Shown: piece by piece, positions 1 through 5,919 of the stretch
Layout: every line of letters starts with the position of its first letter
Position numbering within the stretch: position 1 is the first letter of the stretch
Assembly (NCBI GenBank): GCA_900767075.1
Contig: CAAFXX010000280.1
Location: 1-11,690, forward strand
Length of the DNA: 11,690 bases
Source of the DNA: Bacteroidales bacterium
GTDB taxonomy: Bacteria > Bacteroidota > Bacteroidia > Bacteroidales > Muribaculaceae
Reading direction: 5' to 3'
Notes under the pieces: generated by a model
Seen by the model: the letters and a program-made list of their open reading frames with translations, nothing else
What the model was told of the DNA's origin: nothing
Databases searched by the model: none
Made by a program: the position numbers and the translations under genes

Positions 1-355
1 ATCTGAATTTAAATTTGAACTTGTGTGAATTGATAAACTGATGCACCCATCCCGTGACGATAAGCACGATGGCGATACTGAGCAACGTGGCGGTAACGAT
101 GGGGAACCATTCGGCGGCGATTATATCGAAATAGAGCATGATCGCCACGCCGGGCGGCACAAAGAAAAAGCCCATGTTGGAGACGAGAAATTTACTGATG
201 CCTTTTACGGATTCGATGTTGACCACTTTCTTCTGAAGCAGAGTAGTCAGAAGCAGCATGCCGAGAATGCTTCCGGGAATCGGGATTGCAAGAATCCAGG
301 CTATGAATTCTCCCGCGGCAAGGCATGCGAAAATAATAGAGCACTGCTTAACCAT
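1..355 (-). CDS. LrgA/CidA family membrane protein (3' end cut by window edge)
   Basis: This gene reads leftward from an ATG at 355 and is still open at base 1, giving 118 codons. An in-frame TAA lies three codons upstream of the ATG, which fixes the start. The protein has the LrgA/CidA pattern: an AAGE segment near residues 13-16, the family hallmark IPIPGSILGM near 25-34, and SNMGFFFVPPGVAIM near 62-76. Four hydrophobic segments can be seen. Family members are small holin-like inner-membrane proteins of about 110-140 residues, usually encoded next to LrgB/CidB. They have been linked to murein hydrolase control and, more recently, to pyruvate or other small-metabolite transport. Little of the protein should be missing. 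An lrgB partner would be expected just to the left, outside the window. The family call is firm; the substrate is unknown. Confidence 0.87.
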   Translation of the reverse strand, partial: MVKQCSIIFACLAAGEFIAWILAIPIPGSILGMLLLTTLLQKKVVNIESVKGISKFLVSNMGFFFVPPGVAIMLYFDIIAAEWFPIVTATLLSIAIVLIVTGWVHQFINSHKFKFKFR

Positions 356-405
356 ATCGCGTTAAAGTTGTATGACCTAATTTACGTTTAATAAAATTCA
401 AGCCG

Positions 406-413
406 CAAAATTA
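406..413 (-). promoter_or_regulatory. Possible -7 box (TAATTTTG) upstream of the LrgA-family gene
   Basis: On the minus strand, TAATTTTG matches the Bacteroidetes -7 consensus TAnnTTTG and lies about 50 nt upstream of the ATG at 355. No good TTTG -33 element is seen 19-21 nt further upstream, so only the -7 half is supported. Confidence 0.35.
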
Positions 414-561
414 CATCTTTTTTCTCGAATAGCGGCTTTAATTAAATCAAAAAGCGACTTAGTCCACACCAAAAGCCGAGCAAAAGCCGGGGCATAAAGA
501 AAGGCCGCATCGTAACCTTGATTACAATACAGCCTCCTTATATTCTATAAATCAGCGACTT

Positions 562-578
562 TTAAGGATTCTCCTTAA
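562..578. repeat. Short perfect inverted repeat over the tpx stop codon
   Basis: TTAAGGA (562-568) and TCCTTAA (572-578) form a 7-3-7 perfect inverted repeat that includes the tpx stop codon. No T-tract follows on the minus strand, so a simple intrinsic terminator is not supported. Confidence 0.3.
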
Positions 579-1068
579 GAAGTGTTGCTACAAATGAATA
601 GTCGGGTTCCTCGGTGATTTCCTCATTGAGCGAAGAGCCGAGCACCCTGCCGTCCTTGTCAATCACTACAATTGCGCGGGCGAATAGACCGGCAAGCGGA
701 CCATCGGCGATTTCCACTCCGTATTCCTCACCGAATTTCGAACGGAAAGCCGACGCCGTGATTACGTTTTCTATTCCGTTTGCCGTGCAGAAACGTGTAG
801 CGGCGAAAGGAAGGTCCTTGCTTACGCAAAGCACCACCGTGTCAGGATAGGAAGCGACATCCTTGTTGAAACGACGCACGGAAGCGGCGCACACATCGGT
901 GTCAAGGCTCGGGAAGATGTTAAGCACCACGCGTTTACCCTTAAGGTCATCAAGGGTTATATCGGAAAGGTCCTGTTTTGTAAGCTTGAAATCGGGAGCG
1001 ATGCTGCCCGTTACGGGAAGCATTCCGACAGTCTGCATCGGCGCCCCCTGAAAATGAACTGTTGCCAT
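562..1068 (-). CDS. tpx: Thiol peroxidase Tpx (atypical 2-Cys peroxiredoxin)
   Basis: A complete 168-residue protein of normal Tpx length. Tpx reduces hydrogen peroxide and especially organic and lipid hydroperoxides, with electrons from thioredoxin. The N-terminal half carries VTGSIAPDF, typical of the family. The active-site segment SLDTDVCAASVR includes the peroxidatic Cys60 and Thr57. The resolving Cys94 sits in RFCTANGIENV. The conserved Arg131 is in GLFARAIVVID, followed by a C-terminal helix containing SFVATLL. All expected catalytic residues are present, so the enzyme should be active and probably cytoplasmic; no signal peptide is seen. It stands alone, with the LrgA-family gene downstream on the same strand after a 206-bp gap. 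The 1069-1140 upstream region is AT-rich, with imperfect -7 boxes only (TATGTTTC and TAAATTTC, each one mismatch). Confidence 0.96.
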   Translation of the reverse strand: MATVHFQGAPMQTVGMLPVTGSIAPDFKLTKQDLSDITLDDLKGKRVVLNIFPSLDTDVCAASVRRFNKDVASYPDTVVLCVSKDLPFAATRFCTANGIENVITASAFRSKFGEEYGVEIADGPLAGLFARAIVVIDKDGRVLGSSLNEEITEEPDYSFVATLLKENP

Positions 1069-1160
1069 ATTATTCTATAATTATATATGTTTGAAATTTA
1101 TATATGAAACATAAAGTATTTGTACATTAATACGAATAGTGAGATACCCGTCGTGTAGGG

Positions 1161-1177
1161 ACATGCCTTTGGCATGT
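1161..1177. repeat. 7-3-7 palindrome (ACATGCC-TTT-GGCATGT)
   Basis: This perfect inverted repeat lies midway in the 220-bp divergent spacer between tpx and the GHL10 gene, preceded by GTAGGG. It resembles the short GC-richer hairpins found dispersed between genes in some Bacteroidales genomes, but only one copy was noticed here. It could be a REP-like unit or a regulator site. It lies about 60 nt upstream of the GHL10 -33 element. Confidence 0.5.
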
Positions 1178-1239
1178 AGCACTGTTTATATAACAACCAG
1201 CCGGTAATTATTATCTTTAATATTTCTTAAAACGCAATT

Positions 1240-1271
1240 TTTGGCTATGTCGCCTACATTAGATAACTTTG
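1240..1271 (+). promoter_or_regulatory. Consensus Bacteroidetes promoter for the GHL10 gene
   Basis: TTTG at 1240-1243 and TAACTTTG at 1264-1271 are separated by exactly 20 nt, matching the Bacteroidetes primary sigma (sigma-ABfr) -33/-7 consensus. Transcription should start near 1278, about 10 nt before the ATG at 1289. An in-frame TTG at 1241 and an ATG at 1247 lie inside the promoter and so are not usable starts. Confidence 0.8.
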
Positions 1272-1288
1272 TAATAAAGTTTTTCAGG

Positions 1289-2776
1289 ATGAAGAAAATA
1301 GCAGTACTCCTTATAATGCTCGCCGGATGGTGCGCGATTCTTGCGGCGCAGAATCCGAAGCGCGAGTTCCGCGGGGCTTGGCTCCACGTGATCGGTCAGT
1401 CACAATGGCAAAACAAATCGACAGAGCAGGCAAAGGCATATATCCGCGACCAGATGGACCGTCTTGCCGATGCCGGCTGCAACGCCGTGATCTTTCAGGT
1501 GCGGCCTACCGCCGACGCCGTATACAAGTCGGAACTCGAACCGTGGAGTGCTTGGCTCACCGGCAAGCGTGGCAGGGCTCCGCAGCCGATGTGGGACCCC
1601 ATGGAATATGCCATCGAAGAGGCGCACAAGCGCGGTCTCGAATTTCACGCATGGCTGAATCCTTACCGCGTCACGTCCACGGCAAAGGAAGTCCTTCCGC
1701 CGGATCACGATTCCAACAAATACCCCCACCGCTTCTTCCGTTACAACGGGCAGATTCTTTTCGACCCGGCTTATCAGGAGAACCGTGATTTCATCTGCAA
1801 GGTCGTCGACGATATCGTGAAGCGTTACGATGTCGACGCCATCCATATCGACGATTATTTCTATCCCTATCCTGCTCCCGGCAAGAAAATACCCGACGAC
1901 GCAAGTTACGCGAAATTCGGCAATGTGATGGCACGCAGCGACTGGCGCCGCCATAACGTCGACCTGCTTATCGAGCAACTGCACAACACCATCAAGAAAG
2001 AGAAGCCCTGGGTGCGTTTCGGCGTCAGCCCCTTCGGCATCTGGCGCAACAAGCGCACGGATCCGCGCGGATCAGAAAGCACCGGACTGCAGAACTACGA
2101 CGACCTCTATGCCGACGTGCTTCTATGGGCGAAAAAAGGATGGATCGACTATCTCGCCCCGCAGCTTTACTGGAGCCTCGACACCAAGGCAGCGCCGAGC
2201 CGTAAGCTCGCCAAATGGTGGAACGACAACGCTAACGGCGTCGACGTCTACATCGGTCAGGACGTGAAGCGCACGATGGATTCCCCTGACCCGGGAAACC
2301 ATGACACCAACGAACTCGACACCAAGGTCAAGCTCTCGCGCAAGCTTCCCAACATCAAGGGAAACATCTGGTGGCACGGTTATTGGGTGACCGGCAACTA
2401 CAAGGGAGCGGCAGACTCTCTCGCCATGAGACACCAATCAACGCTCGCATTGCCTCCCGCTTACGGCGACAAGTCGGTGAAGCCGCGTCAGGTGACACAT
2501 ATCGAGGTGGCTGAAAACGACGGGAAACGTTTCCTGAAATGGGACGCCCCGCGACACGGCTCCAAGCCCTCGGCTACGGATGTCGTGAAATACGTGGTCT
2601 ATCAGTTCTATCCCGGCGAGGAGCAGAACCTCGACGACCCCCAGACAATCATAGCCATTACCCCCTTCACGTCGGTCATGCTCGGCGATGACTCAAAAGC
2701 GACCTATGCCGTCACCGCCCTCGACCGCGAGAACCGCGAATCCGACCCCATCTTCATCTCCGATAAAGGAAAGTAA
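1289..2776 (+). CDS. Secreted GHL10 (DUF187/YngK-DigH-like) glycoside hydrolase-like protein
   Basis: A 495-residue protein from the ATG at 1289. Longer in-frame starts lie within the promoter and lack a signal-like beginning. Residues 1-20 form a signal peptide: KK, then a hydrophobic core ending LAAQ. A Cys is present, but its preceding Trp argues against a lipobox. The GHL10 domain spans about residues 25-370 and begins with REFRGAWLHV. It contains FQVRPTADA (about 79-87), IHIDDYFYPYP (about 185-195), FGVSPFGIWRN (about 244-254) and YLAPQLYWS (about 288-296). This TIM-barrel family includes E. coli DigH (YddW), which cuts peptidoglycan glycan strands lacking stem peptides. Residues about 400-490 look like a fibronectin-III-type beta domain. 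The likely role is an envelope or exported glycan hydrolase. The substrate here is not shown by the sequence. The gene is monocistronic, with its own promoter and terminator. Confidence 0.92.
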   Translation: MKKIAVLLIMLAGWCAILAAQNPKREFRGAWLHVIGQSQWQNKSTEQAKAYIRDQMDRLADAGCNAVIFQVRPTADAVYKSELEPWSAWLTGKRGRAPQPMWDPMEYAIEEAHKRGLEFHAWLNPYRVTSTAKEVLPPDHDSNKYPHRFFRYNGQILFDPAYQENRDFICKVVDDIVKRYDVDAIHIDDYFYPYPAPGKKIPDDASYAKFGNVMARSDWRRHNVDLLIEQLHNTIKKEKPWVRFGVSPFGIWRNKRTDPRGSESTGLQNYDDLYADVLLWAKKGWIDYLAPQLYWSLDTKAAPSRKLAKWWNDNANGVDVYIGQDVKRTMDSPDPGNHDTNELDTKVKLSRKLPNIKGNIWWHGYWVTGNYKGAADSLAMRHQSTLALPPAYGDKSVKPRQVTHIEVAENDGKRFLKWDAPRHGSKPSATDVVKYVVYQFYPGEEQNLDDPQTIIAITPFTSVMLGDDSKATYAVTALDRENRESDPIFISDKGK

Positions 2777-2799
2777 CCGAATTCCGATACAGTTATGCT

Positions 2800-2841
2800 A
2801 AAACAGCGCGGACGCCTTCAATCGGGCGTCCGCGCTGTTTT
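2800..2841. terminator. Strong bidirectional intrinsic terminator
   Basis: A perfect 17-bp stem (2800-2816 with 2825-2841) closes an 8-nt loop. The GC-rich core is flanked by AAAA on the left and TTTT on the right. It lies 24 nt after the GHL10 stop and can end transcription of that gene and of the convergent XRE gene whose stop is at 2891. Confidence 0.92.
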
Positions 2842-2890
2842 AGGTGTAATGGTTAAATGATGTAATGGTTTTTAACGGGTCGTTATGACG

Positions 2891-3088
2891 TTATACGTCT
2901 TTGTCGATAATAGCAAGTTTCATGCCGAGGGCATGAAGCACTTTCTCAAGTGTCGCAATCGACGGATTGGCATATCCTCCCTCAATCGCCTTTATCATGC
3001 GGACACTTACTCCCGACATGTCAGCCAACGCCTGCTGTGTCGACCGCAGACTCTGACGCCGGCTTCGTATTACACTTCCTATTTCCAT
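2891..3088 (-). CDS. Orphan HipB/Y4mF-like XRE-family DNA-binding protein
   Basis: From the first ATG at 3088 this encodes 65 residues; a TTG at 3115 could add nine more. The whole protein is one XRE/Cro helix-turn-helix domain: IGSVIRSRR as helix 1, then TQQALADMSGVSVRMIKAIEGGYANPSIATLEKVLHAL. The short C-terminal tail MKLAIIDKDV resembles the strand-forming end of HipB-like antitoxins, which dimerise and repress their own operon. In such systems a HipA-type kinase toxin normally lies directly downstream. Here only 49 nt and a terminator follow, and no toxin gene is visible on either side. It is therefore an orphan regulator or the remnant of a toxin-antitoxin pair. No clear -7 promoter box was found upstream. 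Confidence 0.85.
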   Translation of the reverse strand: MEIGSVIRSRRQSLRSTQQALADMSGVSVRMIKAIEGGYANPSIATLEKVLHALGMKLAIIDKDV

Positions 3089-3455
3089 ATGGTACGTTTT
3101 TGATGATTGATTCAATTAAGCTGAGGTCTCTTGCCGGAAATATTTTCATTTATTATCGGCATCAATAAATTTGACAACAAGATTCCCCGATAGTTTAATG
3201 AATTTTTTCTTTTCCGGATATGCCGGAATTCCATCGAATGTCCGGATTTCATAATATTTGTGCCAAAATAATTCATAAGTTGCACCTTTGGGCTATCTAT
3301 TGCACTATGTCAGGCTTATTTTTCCGGGATTTTCTCAACCATAAATTAATATTTAACTTTCATTAACATCTTACTGCCTGATTTAAGCAGGGATGACAGA
3401 TAATTTTGCAACATCAAAAATAAACGAAATTACAACTTGCCAAAAATCTACAATT
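3089..3455. other. AT-rich intergenic region between xre and the small ORF
   Basis: No gene of credible length was seen in these 367 bases on either strand. The region holds the upstream regulatory DNA of the XRE gene (minus strand) and the promoter of the small membrane ORF (plus strand). TTCCGG (3212-3217) and CCGGAA (3223-3228) form a 6-5-6 inverted repeat. GCCGGAA also occurs at 3133-3139 and TCCGGAT at 3241-3247. These CCGG-centred sites could be operators for the XRE protein, but this is only a guess from position and symmetry. Confidence 0.5.
3401..3408 (+). promoter_or_regulatory. -7 box (TAATTTTG) upstream of the small membrane ORF
   Basis: TAATTTTG fits TAnnTTTG exactly and would start transcription near 3415, about 40 nt before the ATG at 3456. 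The expected -33 position 20 nt upstream reads CCTG, only a half match to TTTG. Together with the terminator at 3638-3666 it bounds a transcription unit of about 250 nt. Confidence 0.5.
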
Positions 3456-3554
3456 ATGAAAACTGTACAAGCCATCTCAAAGAAAATGGGCATCGCCCTC
3501 GTTTACGCCCTCGGCATAACGATTATCATCCTTCAATGCCAGAGCATTTTCTGA
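3456..3554 (+). CDS. Candidate small single-span membrane protein (32 aa)
   Basis: An ATG-to-TGA reading frame of 33 codons. The peptide begins MKTVQAISKK, a basic N-terminal segment with lysines at 2, 9 and 10. A hydrophobic stretch at residues 11-27 (MGIALVYALGITIIILQ) is long enough to cross a membrane once, with the N-terminus predicted inside. It ends CQSIF. The support is a consensus -7 box at 3401-3408, a terminator 84 nt after the stop, codons such as GCC, CTC and GGC in an otherwise AT-rich spacer, and no competing gene. No Shine-Dalgarno is visible, as is usual in this phylum. No family was recognised, so the function is unknown. The alternative is a chance ORF within a small RNA. 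Confidence 0.5.
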   Translation: MKTVQAISKKMGIALVYALGITIIILQCQSIF

Positions 3555-3596
3555 AGAATTAAATTCTTTTGAAGAATTAGAATTCTTTAAAGAATT
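3554..3596. repeat. Cluster of AAGAATT / AATTCTT repeats
   Basis: AAGAATT occurs at 3554-3560, 3572-3578 and 3590-3596. Its reverse complement AATTCTT occurs at 3562-3568 and 3581-3587. The direct copies are spaced exactly 18 nt apart, and the alternation creates two small hairpins (7-1-7 and 7-2-7). The cluster begins at the last base of the small ORF's stop codon and ends about 40 nt before the terminator. Confidence 0.6.
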
Positions 3597-3637
3597 AAGA
3601 CTTCCGCTATTACTGAAAGGACTAAAGCCATCTGAAA

Positions 3638-3666
3638 AAGGGCACCCCTGCAATCCGGGTGCCCTT
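3638..3666. terminator. Bidirectional intrinsic terminator between the small ORF and the PPTase gene
   Basis: A perfect 10-bp stem (3638-3647 with 3657-3666; core GGGCACCC) closes a 9-nt loop. Its left flank is AAAAA, giving a U-tract for the minus-strand PPTase transcript, whose stop is 30 nt away at 3696. Its right flank is T-rich for the plus-strand small ORF transcript. Confidence 0.82.
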
Positions 3667-3695
3667 GATTATTTCTTTCGGTCAATTACCTAAAC

Positions 3696-4397
3696 TTATT
3701 TATGCGTTTTGGAAAATTTCGCGCATTTCGGAGAGTAAGCCATTGTCACTATGTGGCCTTCCGATTCATAGGAGTAAAGCACAAGCTCTATCTCCTCGCC
3801 GGGCTGACCCTCCTTGGTTGCAGTCCGGAGCACAGTCGCCTTGCCGTAGACAATCTCCGGAAATTCTGCCTTGTCATATACCGGCACTGAGGGCGAGATA
3901 CCGGGCAGCTTTTCAATTCGTATGGCATTACGGAAATCGAGTCCCTCGCATAGCGCCGCCTTATAGGCAGCCTCCTTGGCAGTCCATGCAATCACGTTCT
4001 TCAGCAGATCGTCGGCAGGAATAGCCGCCAGTTCGGCATTGCTGAGGAAGCGCTCGCGAACTCGGAGCACCTGCTCACGGTCCTTGCGCTCCGTATCGAC
4101 GCCGATAGCCGCCCTCTCGCTGAACTCCGAAAGGTCTGTCTCGGGAGTTTCGGGGAGTGTCGCCACCACATAAAGACCGTCGGTATGAGAAATGGAGATC
4201 CGGGCGTCGCTGCCGTTTATGAAAGGTGCACCGTTGCGGAAATGGCCTAATTCACGATAGCCGTCGCGACCGTTCTCACAGTACACCTGACATGCCATCT
4301 CGCGCCATACGTTGGCATTGCGGCATTCGCCGCCGCACACTTCCTCTATCTTGATTCCCGGCACGGTCGGATGCCGCCAATATACTAAATCTTCCAT
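3696..4397 (-). CDS. 4'-phosphopantetheinyl transferase superfamily protein (Sfp-type)
   Basis: A 233-residue protein of Sfp-like length. These enzymes move the 4'-phosphopantetheine arm from coenzyme A onto a serine of carrier proteins, using Mg2+. The motifs are in the right order: ISISHTDG (67-74), the metal-binding IGVDTERKD (98-106, with Asp101 and Glu103) and WTAKEAAYKA (138-147, with the catalytic or metal-binding Glu142 and Lys146). The N-terminal 60 residues form the poorly conserved first pseudo-repeat typical of Sfp-type enzymes. It starts 23 nt after the gldE stop on the same strand and probably shares that promoter. No polyketide, peptide synthetase or carrier-protein gene is nearby, so its target may be the fatty-acid carrier protein or a distant cluster. 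Confidence 0.94.
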   Translation of the reverse strand: MEDLVYWRHPTVPGIKIEEVCGGECRNANVWREMACQVYCENGRDGYRELGHFRNGAPFINGSDARISISHTDGLYVVATLPETPETDLSEFSERAAIGVDTERKDREQVLRVRERFLSNAELAAIPADDLLKNVIAWTAKEAAYKAALCEGLDFRNAIRIEKLPGISPSVPVYDKAEFPEIVYGKATVLRTATKEGQPGEEIELVLYSYESEGHIVTMAYSPKCAKFSKTHK

Positions 4398-4420
4398 TTC
4401 TCAGAGCTTGTTTCGATTCA

Positions 4421-5794
4421 TTAATTTGTTTCTTCCGGCTTGTTCTCCTTCCAGACCTTCACCTTGACGATGCGGTGACGCTCCACCTGAAGCACCTCGA
4501 AGCAGAGGCCGTATTTGGAGAATGTCTCCTTCGGAGTCGGGAAATCCCCCTTGATCTGGAGGATCAGTCCGGCAAGCGTCTCGGCGTCGCCGGCGTCCTC
4601 GAGGGTTTCCTCGTCGATTCCCATCACATGACAGAAATCCGACAGCAGTATCTTCGCGTCGAATATATAGGTGTCCGGTCCGAGCCGGCGGTATTGCGCC
4701 AGCACCTCGTCGTATTCATCGTCGATATCGCCCACGATCTGCTCGATGATGTCCTCGAGTGTCACGATTCCCTGTGTGCAGCCGTATTCGTCGATCACGA
4801 TGGCGATGTGTATCTTCCGCTTGCGGAAATCCTCCAAAAGGTCGTCGATCATTCTCGACTCAGGCACGAAATAAGCCTCGCGCAGAAGGTCCTGCCATTT
4901 GAAATCGTCGGTGGCCTTGTCCATATATGGAAGAAGGTCCTTGCTGTAAAGGATACCACAGATACTGTCCTCGCTGTGGTCGTAGACGGGGATACGCGAA
5001 TAGCCGGAATCAATTATCACCTTTCGCACCTCGGGCCAGGAGTCGTGCGATTCTATCGACGTGATGTCTACGCGCGATATCATGATCTCACGGGCGTTCT
5101 TCTCGCCGAACGAGAGGATGCCTTCAAGCATCTCCTTGTCGCGTGAATCCTTCACGTCGGAAATCTCAAGCGCCGTGCCTAATTCATCGGCAGAGATATT
5201 CTCCTCTTTTTTGGTGACGACGCGGTTCACAATGAACGTACTCTTGACCATTATCCGCGACAAGGGGCCGAAAGCCTTGTAGAAAAAAGTCACACCTGAT
5301 GCCGCCATGCGCACCCACCATAATGTGCGGCCCCGCGCCACAAGCTTTGGGAATATCTCTCCGAACAGAAGCAGCAGGAAGGTCATGAAAACGGTCTGCA
5401 CCAAAAAGCTCACCATGTCGCTGTTGAACGTCACCACCTTGTTGATGGCGAAGGTCAGCAACACGACCATCGTGATGTTCACAAGGTTGTTTGTTATCAG
5501 AATCGTGGCAAGCAGTCTCTCGCTGTGCGATATCAGGTTGAACGCCCTCTTGTCGGTGGCGTCCTCGCTCTGCTCGAGGTCTTCGAGCTCCTGCGGGGTC
5601 AGACCGAAATACGCAATCTCGCTGCCCGACACGAATGCCGAGAGCAGCAGACATACAATTACGATAAGGATAAGCATGCTCCATGCCACCCAGCTCATAC
5701 CGTCAGGTGCGTGAAACGATATGGGAGCCGCCGTCTGGGTCAGTAATATAAGCAATGATAATGCCGGAGTCGCCGGCAAAGGATCTGTGTCCAA
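4421..5794 (-). CDS. gldE: GldE-like DUF21/CBS/CorC-HlyC membrane protein
   Basis: From the TTG at 5794 this gives 457 residues. Longer (TTG 5824) and shorter (ATG 5698) in-frame starts exist. The 5824 codon overlaps the -7 promoter box and would not be transcribed, and the 5794 start gives an N-terminus MDTDPLP that looks right for GldE proteins. Numbered from 5824, a DUF21 membrane domain spans about 45-205, with SAFVSGSEIAYFGL near 62-75 and GEIFPK at 155-160. Two CBS domains follow at about 245-370, with VIDEYGCTQGIVTLEDIIEQIVGD at 343-366, and a CorC/HlyC C-terminal domain lies at about 380-460. Relatives are linked to Mg2+/Co2+ handling (CorC, CNNM); GldE is named from gliding motility in Flavobacterium. 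No other gliding gene is present, so a general envelope or metal role is more likely. It heads an operon with the phosphopantetheinyl transferase. Confidence 0.9.
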   Translation of the reverse strand: MDTDPLPATPALSLLILLTQTAAPISFHAPDGMSWVAWSMLILIVIVCLLLSAFVSGSEIAYFGLTPQELEDLEQSEDATDKRAFNLISHSERLLATILITNNLVNITMVVLLTFAINKVVTFNSDMVSFLVQTVFMTFLLLLFGEIFPKLVARGRTLWWVRMAASGVTFFYKAFGPLSRIMVKSTFIVNRVVTKKEENISADELGTALEISDVKDSRDKEMLEGILSFGEKNAREIMISRVDITSIESHDSWPEVRKVIIDSGYSRIPVYDHSEDSICGILYSKDLLPYMDKATDDFKWQDLLREAYFVPESRMIDDLLEDFRKRKIHIAIVIDEYGCTQGIVTLEDIIEQIVGDIDDEYDEVLAQYRRLGPDTYIFDAKILLSDFCHVMGIDEETLEDAGDAETLAGLILQIKGDFPTPKETFSKYGLCFEVLQVERHRIVKVKVWKENKPEETN

Positions 5795-5821
5795 TTTATA
5801 ATTAAGTGTTGGTTTATTCTG

Positions 5822-5853
5822 CAAATTTACCGCTTTTACCGCTCATTTGCAAA
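5822..5853 (-). promoter_or_regulatory. Consensus Bacteroidetes promoter for gldE
   Basis: On the minus strand, TTTG (5853-5850) and TAAATTTG (5829-5822) are separated by exactly 20 nt, the same geometry as the other strong promoters in this window. The start of transcription should be near 5815, about 20 nt before the TTG at 5794. Confidence 0.8.
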
Positions 5854-5872
5854 ATAATCGTGAATTTTATGC

Positions 5873-5889
5873 TACTGTATGCTACAGTA
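5873..5889. repeat. 7-3-7 inverted repeat upstream of the gldE promoter
   Basis: TACTGTA (5873-5879) and TACAGTA (5883-5889) form a perfect inverted repeat. It lies 19 nt upstream of the gldE -33 element and 31 nt past the stop of the helicase gene. No U-tract follows for the helicase transcript, so it may be an operator or a weak terminator; neither is certain. Confidence 0.4.
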
Positions 5890-5919
5890 ATTGCACCGGA
5901 TAATGGAATCGACACGGAG

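Noticed and set aside
41..391. A 116-codon plus-strand ORF at the left edge
   Set aside because: It overlaps the minus-strand LrgA-family gene, whose conserved motifs are clear, and is very rich in charged residues with no family resemblance.
430..545. AAGGAGG on the minus strand near 533-539, followed by a 22-codon frame
   Set aside because: The nearest ATG is over 20 nt away, Shine-Dalgarno use is weak in this phylum, and the peptide has no supporting features.
3089..3115. TTG start at 3115 for the XRE protein
   Set aside because: It adds nine residues with no domain content; the ATG at 3088 begins exactly at the first HTH helix.
4403..4414. 12-base match AGAGCTTGTTTC here and at 11112-11123
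   Set aside because: A 12-mer shared by two sites is expected by chance in a window this size, and the flanks differ.
4475..5146. A 223-codon plus-strand ORF opposite gldE
   Set aside because: It lies wholly opposite the conserved CBS and CorC domains and has no promoter or recognisable product.
3696..5794. A biosynthetic gene cluster suggested by the phosphopantetheinyl transferase
   Set aside because: No carrier protein, synthetase or other biosynthetic gene lies nearby; the neighbour is gldE.
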